Origin: Chloroflexota bacterium
Lineage (GTDB): Bacteria > Chloroflexota > Anaerolineae > Anaerolineales > UBA4823
DNA: 64,000 nucleotides
Direction of reading: 5' to 3'
NCBI GenBank assembly: GCA_029782365.1
Contig: JAKOUW010000160.1
Span: 248,001 to 312,000 of the forward strand
In this document: positions 41,255 to 50,921 of the stretch, piece by piece
How the letters are laid out: every line of letters begins with the position of its first letter
Numbering within the stretch: the stretch's first letter is position 1
Program-made: the position numbers and the translations under genes
The notes under the pieces: model-generated
The model's database searches: none
The model's input: the letters and a program-made list of their open reading frames with translations, nothing else
What the model was told of the DNA's origin: nothing

Positions 41255-43062
41255 CGATTCGCTTGCTCAGCCCTGAAGTAGCCTCGCAAATTGCAGCCGG
41301 TGAAGTGGTAGAACGACCAGCCTCGGTGGTGAAAGAGCTGGTTGAAAACGCCCTGGATGCCGGGGCACGCCAGCTCACTATTCAAGTAGAAGAGGCGGGG
41401 AAAAGGGTAATTGAAGTCGCTGATGATGGGCTAGGGATACAGCCAGGTGAACTGGAACTGGCGATTGCCCGGCATGCCACCAGTAAACTGAGCAGCGCGG
41501 AGGATCTTTTCCAAATCGCGACCTTAGGTTTTCGGGGTGAAGCGCTGGCTTCGATCGGGTCGGTGTCGCGCCTGTCGATCACCTCTCGTCCGCCGGACCA
41601 AGCAGTGGGACTGCGGCTGAAAGTGGAAGGGGGCTTAAGCAGCCGGCCTGAACCAGCCGGAGCGCCGGTGGGGACGGTGGTGCGGGTGGAGAATCTTTTT
41701 TACAATGTACCGGCGCGGTTGAAATTCCTTAAGCATGACACGACAGAGCGGCGCCAGATTGACAACCTGGTAACCCAATACGCCTTGGCGTATCCCAATG
41801 TACGGGTAATGCTGCGCCAGGAAGGACGAATCTCTTTACAAACCACCGGCAATGGAAACCGGCGGGAAGTTTTGGCGGCGTTGTACGGGGTTGATACCGC
41901 CCGCCAGATGATCGAAGTCATGGCACGCGAAGATGGCATGGAAGTGAGCGGCTTCATCAGCCCTACATCGCTCACACGCTCGAATCGTCGGGAAATCAAT
42001 TTTTTTGTGAACGGCCGGCCTGTGCAAGATAGCACTCTGGCAGCGGCGGTTGTGCAGGCTTACCATACATTGCTAATGGTAGGCCGTTTTCCGTTCGCAG
42101 TCCTGTTCTTGCAGCTTTCCCCCCAGGAAGTGGATGTAAACGTGCACCCGACTAAAGCTGAGATTCGCTTCCGCGATGCCAGCCGGGCTTTTACTGGCGT
42201 GCAGCGCGCTGTGCGCCGGGCTTTGCTAACCCATACACCTGTCCCTGACCTGGAACCGCCCGCGATGCGCTGGCAGTTCCCAACGGCTGGCGAAGCGCTG
42301 CCGGCTGCTTCCACCGATGCAGCCCACCAGGAGTGGAGTGAACACACTGATGATGCAACCCACACACCTCAAGAATGGATTGTCAGAAATGCCATGCCGT
42401 CAACACGATCCGCGGCGGGTAATCCCGCCGCGCCGCCGGCGCCAGCTCAGCCAGGCTTGCACAGCCAATTTCAAGCTTCACTGCTGCGGCTGGTCGGGCA
42501 ATTGGCGAACACGTATCTGGTGGCTGAAGGCCCAGATGGTTTGTACCTGATCGACCAGCATGCGGCGCACGAACGCGTGCTTTTCGAGCGGCTGCTGGCA
42601 CAGCACGAACAGGCCAGCCAGATGCCTGTGCAAACGCTTCTGAACCCGGCAGCGGTGGATTTACCGCCTGCGGCAGCGCGTCTTTTGGCGGACCAGTTAC
42701 CCCTGCTGCAGCACCTCGGTTTTCATGTTGAATCGTTTGGGCTCTCCTCTTTTCTGGTAAGGGCTATACCTTCGTTATTGGCGCGCCTCGACCCGGCGGC
42801 TGCCTTGCGCGTTGTCGTGGAAGATTTTGAGGAAGATGAAACTCCCTTACAGACTGAATTAGAGTCGCGCCTGGCGGCACGAGTCTGCAAACGCGCTGCA
42901 GTAAAAGGCGGGCAGTCATTGACAGTTGAGGAACAGCACGCTTTGTTGGAGGATTTGCAGAAGTGCGCCTCGCCGCGCACCTGCCCTCACGGCCGTCCTA
43001 CTATGATCCACATTTCGGTCGATCTCCTTGAACGCCAGTTTGGGCGTAAAGGAGCGCGTTGA
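41251..43062 (+). CDS. mutL: DNA mismatch repair protein MutL
   Basis: A 603-residue mismatch-repair ATPase. GHKL motifs are EVVERPASVVKELVENALDAGA, DDGLGI, and GFRGEALASI. The C-terminal endonuclease motif is DQHAAHERVLFERL, and CPHGRPT is conserved, so this is the nicking type of MutL. mutS and mutH are not nearby. The ATG at 41251 begins MPIRLLSPEVASQIAAGE, the usual N-terminus. An ATG five codons earlier (41236) is in frame but lies within the predicted -10 region. Confidence 0.96.
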   Translation: MPIRLLSPEVASQIAAGEVVERPASVVKELVENALDAGARQLTIQVEEAGKRVIEVADDGLGIQPGELELAIARHATSKLSSAEDLFQIATLGFRGEALASIGSVSRLSITSRPPDQAVGLRLKVEGGLSSRPEPAGAPVGTVVRVENLFYNVPARLKFLKHDTTERRQIDNLVTQYALAYPNVRVMLRQEGRISLQTTGNGNRREVLAALYGVDTARQMIEVMAREDGMEVSGFISPTSLTRSNRREINFFVNGRPVQDSTLAAAVVQAYHTLLMVGRFPFAVLFLQLSPQEVDVNVHPTKAEIRFRDASRAFTGVQRAVRRALLTHTPVPDLEPPAMRWQFPTAGEALPAASTDAAHQEWSEHTDDATHTPQEWIVRNAMPSTRSAAGNPAAPPAPAQPGLHSQFQASLLRLVGQLANTYLVAEGPDGLYLIDQHAAHERVLFERLLAQHEQASQMPVQTLLNPAAVDLPPAAARLLADQLPLLQHLGFHVESFGLSSFLVRAIPSLLARLDPAAALRVVVEDFEEDETPLQTELESRLAARVCKRAAVKGGQSLTVEEQHALLEDLQKCASPRTCPHGRPTMIHISVDLLERQFGRKGAR

Positions 43063-44033
43063 TGCAGGCCGTGTGGTTGGAAAACCAGCGGTTGACAGTG
43101 CGCCAGGATTTGCCCATTCCTCACCCGGCGCCGGGATTTGCCTTGCTCAAGTTGAGGCTGGCAGGCATTTGCAGTACGGACCTCGAACTGGTGCGCGGGT
43201 ATTATCCCTATAATGGTGTGCCCGGTCACGAGTTCGTCGGTGAGGTGGCTGAAGTCAATGTTGACCAAGCGCTCGCCTTGTCCTGGATTGGCCAGCGCGT
43301 GGTTGGCGAGATTAACTTGACCTGTGGAACCTGCACGGCTTGCCTGGACGGCCGCTCAACCCACTGTGAACAGCGCACTGTACTGGGGATTGCCAACCAT
43401 CCCGGTGTTTTTGCAGAATACCTGACTTTGCCACTGCGCAACCTGCACCGTGTGCCGGATAACATACCAGACGAGGCTGCTGTTTTTACGGAACCCCTGG
43501 CGGCAGCGTTGGAAATCCAACAGCAGGTTCAAATCCATCCATCAGACCGGGTGTTGGTGGTTGGCGCAGGACGCTTGGGGCTATTAATCGCCCAGGCTCT
43601 GGCGCTCACCGGCTGCGACTTGCAGGTGGTGGTGCGCCGACAGGCGCCCAGGGCTCTGCTGCAGGGTTGGGGTATTGCATGCATCGAATCGCAGGCAGTA
43701 TCTGAGGGAAGTATGGATGTGGTGGTGGAAGTTACCGGCTCGCCGGAGGGTTTTGCCCTGGCGCGCAAAGCCGTGCGCACACGCGGAACCCTGGTTTTGA
43801 AAAGCACGTATGCCGGATCGATGCAGGTTAATTTCTCATCGATAGTGGTCGATGAATTGACGTTGATAGGGTCACGATGTGGACCGTTTGCTCCGGCGCT
43901 AAAACTATTAGCTGATAGACGGGTGGACCCTCGACCGTTAATTGTCCAAAGCTATCCCCTAGCCCAAGGAGTTGAAGCTTTTGAACATGCTGGTCGGGCA
44001 GGGGCGCTAAAAATTCTGCTTACATCCCTTTAA
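43062..44033 (+). CDS. Zinc-dependent alcohol dehydrogenase-like (MDR) protein
   Basis: A 323-residue medium-chain dehydrogenase. Catalytic zinc ligands are seen in AGICSTDLEL and GHEFVGEV. The structural zinc site is CGTCTACLDGRSTHC. The Rossmann motif is VLVVGAGRLGLLIAQALAL. It is a little shorter than the usual 340-350. The substrate is unknown; polyol or threonine dehydrogenase-like activity is possible. The ATG overlaps the mutL stop, preceded by AGGAG. Confidence 0.9.
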   Translation: MQAVWLENQRLTVRQDLPIPHPAPGFALLKLRLAGICSTDLELVRGYYPYNGVPGHEFVGEVAEVNVDQALALSWIGQRVVGEINLTCGTCTACLDGRSTHCEQRTVLGIANHPGVFAEYLTLPLRNLHRVPDNIPDEAAVFTEPLAAALEIQQQVQIHPSDRVLVVGAGRLGLLIAQALALTGCDLQVVVRRQAPRALLQGWGIACIESQAVSEGSMDVVVEVTGSPEGFALARKAVRTRGTLVLKSTYAGSMQVNFSSIVVDELTLIGSRCGPFAPALKLLADRRVDPRPLIVQSYPLAQGVEAFEHAGRAGALKILLTSL

Positions 44034-45231
44034 GGGGAATGGCTTTCTGCAAGGGCAGATGAACTGAGAAAGTCGTGCCGACACCCACTTGGCTGGAGAC
44101 TTCAATCCTGCCACGGTGCACGTCGATGATCCGTTTGCAGATTACCAGGCCTAAACCTGTGCCAGCGGCTATTTTCTCAGTGCCAGGGGCGCGGTAAAAT
44201 CGCTCGAATAAGTGCCCAAGGGCTTCAGCGTTCAACCCAGCTCCTGTGTCACTGATGGATATGACCAGATCACCATCATAAGGGATAACTTCGATCGTCA
44301 CCCTGCCATTTTCTTTGTTGTATTTGATTGCATTGCTAAGCAGGTTTAAAAGGACTTGTTTTAATTTGTCGGAGTCTCCCTGAATGGTGGTGAGCTCTGC
44401 AGAGATATTTGTTTGAATTTGAATGCCGCGCTCAGCCGCCCGGCTAGCGATAACTTCAATACAGCTTGTTATCAGGTGACGGATATCCACGCTGCCGCTT
44501 TTGAATTGTACTCGCCCCGATTCCAGCCTTGATAGATCAAGGAAAGCGGTTGCCAGCTCGCTGAGGCGGTTGGTTTCGTCGCCAATCATCCGGAGCAGAC
44601 GCGCGGTTTGGTCGGATGGCGAATCTGGCCGGTTGAGCAAGTGAACGGCTGTATTGAGGGCGCTCATCGGCGTGCGCAGTTCGTGCACTAACTCAGCGAT
44701 CAGGTCGGATTGCAGGAACAGACGTGAATTCTCAATGGCGACTGCCGCCTGACCGCCCAAGGCAGCCAACAAATCGACATCTTCATGGTTAAAAACTCCA
44801 GAGCGCTTGTTAATAGCTTCCAAAACGCCGATCACTTTGCCTTTGGTAATCAAGGGGGCTCCCAACAAAGAGCGCGTGGAGAGCTGGACTGCTTTACCAA
44901 CAGAATTGTACAAACGTGGGTCATGCTGCGCGTCTTCGATGATAACCGGTTCACGATTCGTGACAATCCAGCCGGCGATACTGTTTTCCACAGGCACAGC
45001 AAATCCGCGCATTAAGGGATTATCCATGTTGGTGGCAGCTTCAAAGTGGAGTTCGCCTTTGAGGGCATCATACAACAAAATCGACGCCTGCTCTGCATCG
45101 CAAAGATCGGCCGCGGCCGCCACAATGCGAAACAGGAGTTCATTCAAATTTAGCTGAGAGGCTAAGTCGCAGGAAAGCTCTATCAAGCGTTGGTAGCGTT
45201 CCAGGCTCGAGGAAATTGCAGGTTTATCCAT
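44020..45231 (-). CDS. GAF-domain sensor histidine kinase
   Basis: A 403-residue cytosolic histidine kinase. The GAF domain covers about 25-170 (EQASILLYDALKGELHFEAATN, NSIAGWIVTNREPVIIEDAQHD, KGKVIGVLEAINK). The dimerisation domain has the phosphorylated His in ELVHELRTPMSALN. The ATPase domain has NLLSNAIKYN, DTGAGL and GTGLGLVICKRI. There is no membrane helix. The start at 45231 follows GAGGAGG. It overlaps the end of the Sir2 gene by 8 bases, in an operon with a response regulator fusion. Confidence 0.93.
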   Translation of the reverse strand: MDKPAISSSLERYQRLIELSCDLASQLNLNELLFRIVAAAADLCDAEQASILLYDALKGELHFEAATNMDNPLMRGFAVPVENSIAGWIVTNREPVIIEDAQHDPRLYNSVGKAVQLSTRSLLGAPLITKGKVIGVLEAINKRSGVFNHEDVDLLAALGGQAAVAIENSRLFLQSDLIAELVHELRTPMSALNTAVHLLNRPDSPSDQTARLLRMIGDETNRLSELATAFLDLSRLESGRVQFKSGSVDIRHLITSCIEVIASRAAERGIQIQTNISAELTTIQGDSDKLKQVLLNLLSNAIKYNKENGRVTIEVIPYDGDLVISISDTGAGLNAEALGHLFERFYRAPGTEKIAAGTGLGLVICKRIIDVHRGRIEVSSQVGVGTTFSVHLPLQKAIPLKGM

Positions 45232-46000
45232 GCAATACCTCCTCCGCCAGGCTCGGCATGATTTCAGAGACATCACCGCGCAAGACATAATCCGCACGTT
45301 CATCGATGTAGGTCTCAGTCTGGTTGATCAAGGCCACCTTTGCCCCTGCAGTCAGGGCAGTCAAAGGTAATTTGGCTGACGGCATGACTTCCAGGGATGT
45401 GCCGGCAACCAGTAGTAAATCACATGTTTCACAGGCTTTCTCCGCCCTGCGCCAGGTGGTGTAAGGCAGTTGTTCCTCAAAAAGAATGATATCCGGTTTG
45501 AGGATATTTCCACAAAGCGTGCAGCGAGGAATGGTGCTGTTTCGCAAATAATTATCGATCACTTCAGGGGCTTGGAAACTATGGAAACAACCGACGCATG
45601 TCAGGCTGTTAAATGTCCCGTGAATCTCATACACATTTTTTGATCCGGCGCGATGGTGCAGCCCGTCAATATTTTGGGTAATAACGGCCTTTAAATAGCC
45701 GGCTTGTTCAAGCCGGGCCAGGGCAATATGGGCTTCATTGGGCTGGGCAGAAAGCATGTGACTGGCAAGGGGATGCAGCCAGGCAAAGAACAGCTCCGGG
45801 TTGTGCCGGAAGGTGGACAGCGAAGCGACTTCCATTGGCAGGTATTTGGTCCACAATCCACTGCCCGCAGAACGAAAATCAGGAATGCCAGAAGGCGTCG
45901 AATAACCTGCACCGGTGAGAATAACAGCGTACTGGGCTTTGAGCAGCGCCTGGGCCAGCGACTTTATAACAGGATAAAGTTCATTTTGTGAAAGACTCAT
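45224..46000 (-). CDS. cobB: Sir2-family NAD-dependent protein deacylase
   Basis: A 258-residue sirtuin that removes acyl groups from lysine using NAD+. The NAD site is LTGAGYSTPSGIPDFRSAGSGLW. The catalytic His is in TQNIDGLHHRAG. Two zinc Cys pairs are CVGC and CTLC. The NAD-binding end is VAGTSLEVMPSA. The start overlaps the stop of the response regulator fusion (ATGA at 45997-46000), and it is coupled to the histidine kinase, so a link to that signalling unit is suggested. Confidence 0.94.
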   Translation of the reverse strand: MSLSQNELYPVIKSLAQALLKAQYAVILTGAGYSTPSGIPDFRSAGSGLWTKYLPMEVASLSTFRHNPELFFAWLHPLASHMLSAQPNEAHIALARLEQAGYLKAVITQNIDGLHHRAGSKNVYEIHGTFNSLTCVGCFHSFQAPEVIDNYLRNSTIPRCTLCGNILKPDIILFEEQLPYTTWRRAEKACETCDLLLVAGTSLEVMPSAKLPLTALTAGAKVALINQTETYIDERADYVLRGDVSEIMPSLAEEVLHG

Positions 46001-47157
46001 TGCCTGGTTGTGATATGCCTGGCAACCAGATCAGCCAGCTTGAAAAACTGCTGCGATGTCAGGTGATCTGGCTGTTGAGAGACCAGGGGTATATTGGCGC
46101 GCGCCGCCTGGTAGATCACTTCAGGAGCAGGTGTAAAAACGACGGCGATTGGATGCTTGAACACCTGCTGGACACCGACCAGGGACATATTCAGCTCGGA
46201 GCGAGAGCGGTTGTAGAGCACCGCGTTTACCCTGCCTTCTCCAAAACCACGCTCTGCCAGATCACAAATCAACAAATCTGAACGGGTAAGCACCTGCGAG
46301 GTTGATTCGATTGGCACAACGAGCTCATTGCACAATGGCAAGACCTTTTCTGTGACAGATGTAATGGCTGGTCCAAGATCCAGAACGATGATATTGGCGG
46401 TCAATGCCAGGCTGTGGCAAAGAGCCTCAATTTTCTCTGGCGAGGTCAAACGGGCATCTCCTGGATTGAAGGAAGCGGGCAATAAACGGATATCAGATTT
46501 GTGTAAAAACAGCTCTGCTTCCACGCTTTCCACTGTGATCTCAGATGGTTTCTTGCGCAGCAAGCGCGTCAGCCCCTCTGGTTGGAGGTAACCCAAATCT
46601 AATCCGATAGTTCCTTCTCCCGGTCGAAGTTCCGCCAGCACAACGCTGTTCTTGGTGCGCATGCGCAGGCTGACCGCCAGGTTGGTTGCCAGGGTGGAGC
46701 ATCCCATGCCGCCTTTTGCAGCTAATACACCAATCAGGTACCCTGGTTCGCGTTTGATTGGTTCTGGAGCAGGGGGCCGGCTTTTGTTGACCCGAGCCAG
46801 AATCGCCTTGACATGGGCGATTAATTCGCGCGGCTGGGTGGGCTTGGTCAGGTAGTCATCGACCCCAGCCTCGAAGCCCGTGACTTTGTCATCCACCTGA
46901 GACTTGGCGGTAAACATGATGATCGGAGTGTTTTGAGTGACGGCCAGGGCGCGCAAACGGCGTGTCACCTCATAACCGTCCATATCAGGCATCATCACAT
47001 CCAGGATGATTAAGTCAGGGTTTTCATTGGGAGCCATGGAAATCGCCTGGGCGCCGTTACTGGCAACGACAATTTGATAACCCTGGCGTTGCAGCATTAA
47101 ACCAACCAGCCTCAATGTGTCAACGTCATCATCCACGACGAGAATTTTTTCAGCCAT
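45997..47157 (-). CDS. Response regulator fused to CpaE/MinD-like ATPase
   Basis: A 386-residue protein. The receiver domain (1-125) has KILVVDDDVDTLRL, the phospho-acceptor Asp in LIILDVMMPDMDGYE, and the conserved Lys in DDYLTKPTQP. After a Pro-rich linker, a ParA/MinD-like domain starts GVLAAKGGMGCSTLATNLA, a deviant Walker A. This order is CpaE (TadZ), which localises type IV pilus or Tad machinery. No other Tad gene is in the window. GGAGG lies before the ATG. The downstream Sir2 and histidine kinase are translationally coupled. Confidence 0.92.
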   Translation of the reverse strand: MAEKILVVDDDVDTLRLVGLMLQRQGYQIVVASNGAQAISMAPNENPDLIILDVMMPDMDGYEVTRRLRALAVTQNTPIIMFTAKSQVDDKVTGFEAGVDDYLTKPTQPRELIAHVKAILARVNKSRPPAPEPIKREPGYLIGVLAAKGGMGCSTLATNLAVSLRMRTKNSVVLAELRPGEGTIGLDLGYLQPEGLTRLLRKKPSEITVESVEAELFLHKSDIRLLPASFNPGDARLTSPEKIEALCHSLALTANIIVLDLGPAITSVTEKVLPLCNELVVPIESTSQVLTRSDLLICDLAERGFGEGRVNAVLYNRSRSELNMSLVGVQQVFKHPIAVVFTPAPEVIYQAARANIPLVSQQPDHLTSQQFFKLADLVARHITTRQ

Positions 47158-47249
47158 GAGCTACCTCCATGCGGGTCCAATCGATGGGTGTGAAGATCTC
47201 CTGGCAAGACATCAGGATATCCGTGCAATGTTCTGCTCATATTTTACGC

Positions 47250-47255
47250 TATAAT
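47250..47255 (+). promoter_or_regulatory. -10 box of tilS
   Basis: TATAAT ends 9 bases before the ATG at 47265. Transcription 7 bases after the box starts at 47262, leaving a 3-base leader with no room for a Shine-Dalgarno sequence. No clear -35 box is seen. Confidence 0.6.
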
Positions 47256-47264
47256 CTTTACAAG

Positions 47265-48701
47265 ATGTTAGTGGAATTCCTGCAAAGTTATTCTCAAATC
47301 AGTGGGCCTGGGGATTCGCGACCCTGGTTGCTGGGCGTATCTGGGGGAGCAGACAGTTTATGTTTGCTGCATTTGATGCGCAGCGCCGAAATACCGATCA
47401 TCGCTGCTCACTTTAATCATCAGCTCCGCCAACGAGCAGAGGCTGACGCGGTTCATACCGCGCGAATTATAGAGCGTCTGAAAGTGCCTTTCATCTTGGG
47501 AACGGGCAATGTGCGCCTGGCGGCTGATGAACAGGGAATTTCAATGGAAGCGGCGGCGCGGCGTCTACGTTACGCTTTTCTATTTGAACAGGCGCATGAT
47601 CATAGCGCACAAGGTGTGGTTGTCGCACACACAGCAGATGACCAGGTGGAGACTGTGCTGCTGCACCTGCTGCGGGGAAGCGGCACGACTGGACTGCAGG
47701 GAATGCCAAAACGCTGGCTGCCTAATCCCTGGAGCCAGTCTCTGCCGCTGATTCGGCCGCTGCTTTTTGCCTGGAAACAGGAAACCCTGGCCTATTGTGC
47801 GGAAAACCAATTGGAACCGGTCTTCGATGAAACCAACCTGGATGTTTCGTATACGCGCAACCGGGTGCGTTATGAGCTGATCCCGGCTATGGAACGCTTT
47901 AATCCTGCCATCCGCCAGGCTGTGCTGCGCCTGGCGGAAGTGGCGCACGGCGAGCAAGAACTGATCCAACCGCTGGTAGAGCAAGCCTGGCTGGCCTGCA
48001 GCATAGAATCCGGTGAAGGTTATATCAGTCTCGATCCAGATGCAATAACCAACCAGCCTGTGGGCCTGCGAAGGATGCTGCTCCGGCGCGCTCTTGCTTT
48101 CCTGCGGACAGGTCTGGCGGATATCGATTTTGAACTGGTAGAACGGTTGGGAAGCTGTCTTGAGGCTCCGGCTTGGCGAGGCCCGCTGGAAATGGCAGGA
48201 GGGCTGCGCGCCTGGAAACAGGGCAACCGCCTGTGGCTGGCGACGCGGGAGGCTGATCTACTCAGGCAGGATTGGCCTCAAATCTTGCCGCAGGTGGGCG
48301 AGATTCGATTGACCATTCCGGCACACGTCGCGCTGAAAGGCGGCTGGCTGTTCACCCTGGAGGCAGTTGAAGACCTGGCAGAAGCCCGCAGGCTGGCGTT
48401 TGCAAACCGGGATCCATACTTTGCCTGGCTTGACCTTGACCTGCACGGCACTCAATTCACCCTGCGTCCCCGTTGGGCCGGCGCCCGCTTTCAACCTTTG
48501 GGAATGGCAGGACGTTCGAGGAAAATTTCCGATATTATGATTGACATGAATGTGCCGCAGGCCGCACGGGCCGCCTGGCCACTGCTATGCGCTGGGGAAC
48601 GAATCCTTTGGGTGCCTGGCCTGGCTGCCGGTCATGCCGCTCGCCTGACGGAGAAGACACAGAATGCTGTCCTGGCGAAAATGACAAATATCATTGAGTG
48701 A
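47265..48701 (+). CDS. tilS: tRNA(Ile)-lysidine synthetase
   Basis: Converts C34 of the CAU-anticodon tRNA-Ile to lysidine, so it is essential for AUA decoding (478 aa). The PP-loop is GVSGGADSLCLLHLM. Next come AAHFNHQLR, the VVAHTADDQVETVLLHLLRGSG segment, and FDETNLDVSYTRNRVRYELIP. C-terminal TilS domains follow, ending in FQPLGMAGRSRKISDIMIDMNVP. An upstream in-frame ATG at 47169 lies before the promoter, so 47265 is preferred. Confidence 0.95.
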   Translation: MLVEFLQSYSQISGPGDSRPWLLGVSGGADSLCLLHLMRSAEIPIIAAHFNHQLRQRAEADAVHTARIIERLKVPFILGTGNVRLAADEQGISMEAAARRLRYAFLFEQAHDHSAQGVVVAHTADDQVETVLLHLLRGSGTTGLQGMPKRWLPNPWSQSLPLIRPLLFAWKQETLAYCAENQLEPVFDETNLDVSYTRNRVRYELIPAMERFNPAIRQAVLRLAEVAHGEQELIQPLVEQAWLACSIESGEGYISLDPDAITNQPVGLRRMLLRRALAFLRTGLADIDFELVERLGSCLEAPAWRGPLEMAGGLRAWKQGNRLWLATREADLLRQDWPQILPQVGEIRLTIPAHVALKGGWLFTLEAVEDLAEARRLAFANRDPYFAWLDLDLHGTQFTLRPRWAGARFQPLGMAGRSRKISDIMIDMNVPQAARAAWPLLCAGERILWVPGLAAGHAARLTEKTQNAVLAKMTNIIE

Positions 48702-50277
48702 CCTCGAGAGGTAATTCGACCTGGAATGTTGTCCCCTGATCCCCATGCATGGCCTTAACGGTGCCATGGTGACCCTCCACGATGGCTTTGACGATCGCCA
48801 GACCCAACCCATTGCCCGGGTAATGGTTGGTGTTGCGGCCCCGGTGAAAGCGTCTAAACAGGAGCGGCAAATCTTCGGGAGGAATACCGATCCCAGTGTC
48901 CTGAATTTTTATGAAAACATGGCTTTGCTGCAGTTCAACTATCATCTGAATGGCGCCGCCTGGCGGGGTGAATTTCAGCGCATTCTCGAGTAAATTTTCC
49001 ACCATCCGCTCAATTTGTTGTGCGCTGCCATGGATCCACAATGCCTGGTCTGGCAGATCCACCGTGAACTGCCTCTCGGCCTGTTCGGCTCGGCCGGCAA
49101 AATTTTCTGCGGATTTGCGCAGCAGTATGCCGAGATCGAACATCTGCACCTGTCCAATCGTTTTGCCACTTTCGAGGCGCGAAAGGTCGAGCAGCCCATT
49201 GGTGAGCCGTTCGAGACGATGGCTTTGATCAAGGGCGCGTTCGAAGTATGCGTTCTTTTGTTCCAGGGTTTGGGCGCTGCCAGCCAACTCGAGGTTGGTG
49301 TGCAGAGCGGTCAAGGGTGTATTGATTTCATGCGCGGCATCAGAAATGAACGAAAGTAAAGTTGCTACAGTTTGCCCAATTTGCTCGGCCATGCTGTTAA
49401 ATGCCGCGGAGAGCGTCACAAATTCCTGAGCGGCGCCCTCGCCAAACCCGATTCTTGCGGGTAGAGCCACGCGTACCTCCAGGTCGCCTTGTTCCATTCG
49501 TCTGGAGGCTTCGGTCAGCGCAAGCACCGGCCAAGTAAACTGGCGGCTCGTCATCCAGCCAGCCAGCGCAGCCAACATCACAGCGACAAGGCTGGCAGCC
49601 GCCCAGGCAAGACTGACTGAGCGGAGAATGCCCAATCCATAGGCCGGCCCATTGGATAACTCCAACCATCCGATTGTTTCAGCCTGGTTATTTTCCAGGG
49701 AAATGCGGAATGTCTGACTGGAGCGGCGAGATAAATCATAACGATTGGGATTAAAGAACACATATCCATAGGGAGAGGCGCTGATGGCTACGAATGTATT
49801 TGCGCCAATACCCGGAATCGTCTGGCTGATCGGGACATTTGCATTTGTCTGGGTGATCAATGGCCCATTCACTAAATTTGTTCCGACCAGGCCGCTGACT
49901 GGATTGGTTATGGGCATATTCAAGCTGAGCGTCTGGACGCCGCTTCCTGAAGAAAAACTGAGCGTTTGAGAGAAGTCGGGTAATCCTGAGTCGCTGATCG
50001 TTTTACCATCTATATCTAGCAGGCGGATCTGGGTTTGTGAGAAAAATGCCAGCGATTTCACCTGGTCGGCAAGAACAGCAGCTGCCGGCCTGGAGAGGAG
50101 CAGTTGTTCAATAACGGGTTTCAATCCTTGAGCGTTCGAAAGCAGATAATCTTGCTCTTGAGCGCCATAATAATTGCTCAAGACCAGGAGCATTACCGAA
50201 CCCAGGGACAGGGCTGCCAGCAGAGCTACAACAGCATAGCTGGCTGGCAGGCGCCAGCGAATTGAATCACGCCTCAT
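48691..50277 (-). CDS. Membrane sensor histidine kinase (HAMP)
   Basis: A 528-residue sensor. TM1 is about 13-35, then an extracellular sensor domain of about 175 residues, TM2 about 213-240, and HAMP. The phosphorylated His is in ISDAAHEINTPLTAL. The ATPase domain has NLLENALKFTPPGG, DTGIGI and GNGLGLAIVKAI. It is the last gene of a minus-strand block that begins with a response regulator (54386), so these two are probably partners that control the ABC exporter between them. Confidence 0.93.
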   Translation of the reverse strand: MRRDSIRWRLPASYAVVALLAALSLGSVMLLVLSNYYGAQEQDYLLSNAQGLKPVIEQLLLSRPAAAVLADQVKSLAFFSQTQIRLLDIDGKTISDSGLPDFSQTLSFSSGSGVQTLSLNMPITNPVSGLVGTNLVNGPLITQTNANVPISQTIPGIGANTFVAISASPYGYVFFNPNRYDLSRRSSQTFRISLENNQAETIGWLELSNGPAYGLGILRSVSLAWAAASLVAVMLAALAGWMTSRQFTWPVLALTEASRRMEQGDLEVRVALPARIGFGEGAAQEFVTLSAAFNSMAEQIGQTVATLLSFISDAAHEINTPLTALHTNLELAGSAQTLEQKNAYFERALDQSHRLERLTNGLLDLSRLESGKTIGQVQMFDLGILLRKSAENFAGRAEQAERQFTVDLPDQALWIHGSAQQIERMVENLLENALKFTPPGGAIQMIVELQQSHVFIKIQDTGIGIPPEDLPLLFRRFHRGRNTNHYPGNGLGLAIVKAIVEGHHGTVKAMHGDQGTTFQVELPLEVTQ

Positions 50278-50323
50278 ATCCTACTCCGTTTGTGGTCGGA
50301 ACGAATACTAATTTTGTTTTGCA

Positions 50324-50908
50324 CTACTTTTTAATAACAATCGGATTGCTAAAGGATATCACATCTGCAATCAAGCGGTCGCCGCTTTTTCGCCCCCAGA
50401 CCATCACCATTGTCTGGGTGTTCAATTCATCCAATGTTCCAGGTACGACTTTTTGTTGGACTGCCATCGAATCTGTAGAAGGTTGGGCAGGCATTTCCGT
50501 TGCATCTCGATAAATTTTCGTTTCGTTCGTGATAACGACTTCGATCTTTGGGCCATCACTGCCTGCCGGGCTGATCGATTGGACCTGTCCAGCATCTCCA
50601 CTGCTCACAACCACGGAGCCTCCAGCCACGCCGCCGCTGCCTCCGGCTGCCATCATGGGGATGGTCTGTATCTTTATCGTATTGTCTTGCCGGCTGAGAA
50701 AAGTGCCAGATGCGGTAGGTTCGGCTGCTGGAAGTTCAGGCGCAGGTGTCATTTGTAACGAAAAACTCATCGTTTGCATGCCGTTGCCCAGGGAGAGGAA
50801 ATTCAAGGCGCCTGGACCGCCGTTCACCAGCCTGCCTGCCAAAAATGCGGCGGCTCCAACCACAATCACGACCAGGGCTAAAACGAAGTAAGTCTTTTTG
50901 GTTTGCAT
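50324..50908 (-). CDS. Membrane-anchored extracytoplasmic protein
   Basis: A 194-residue protein with one N-terminal anchor helix (TYFVLALVVIVVGAAAFLAG). An Ala/Pro/Thr linker and a Gly-rich stretch follow. The C-terminal part (IEVVITNETKIYRDATEM, MVMVWGRKSGDRLIADVI) resembles a small beta fold such as DUF5666. There is no lipobox. AAAGGAG precedes the ATG. It lies just after the ABC permease in the same direction, so it may assist the exporter or the sensor. Function is unknown. Confidence 0.72.
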   Translation of the reverse strand: MQTKKTYFVLALVVIVVGAAAFLAGRLVNGGPGALNFLSLGNGMQTMSFSLQMTPAPELPAAEPTASGTFLSRQDNTIKIQTIPMMAAGGSGGVAGGSVVVSSGDAGQVQSISPAGSDGPKIEVVITNETKIYRDATEMPAQPSTDSMAVQQKVVPGTLDELNTQTMVMVWGRKSGDRLIADVISFSNPIVIKK

Positions 50909-50921
50909 AAATTCTCCTTTT

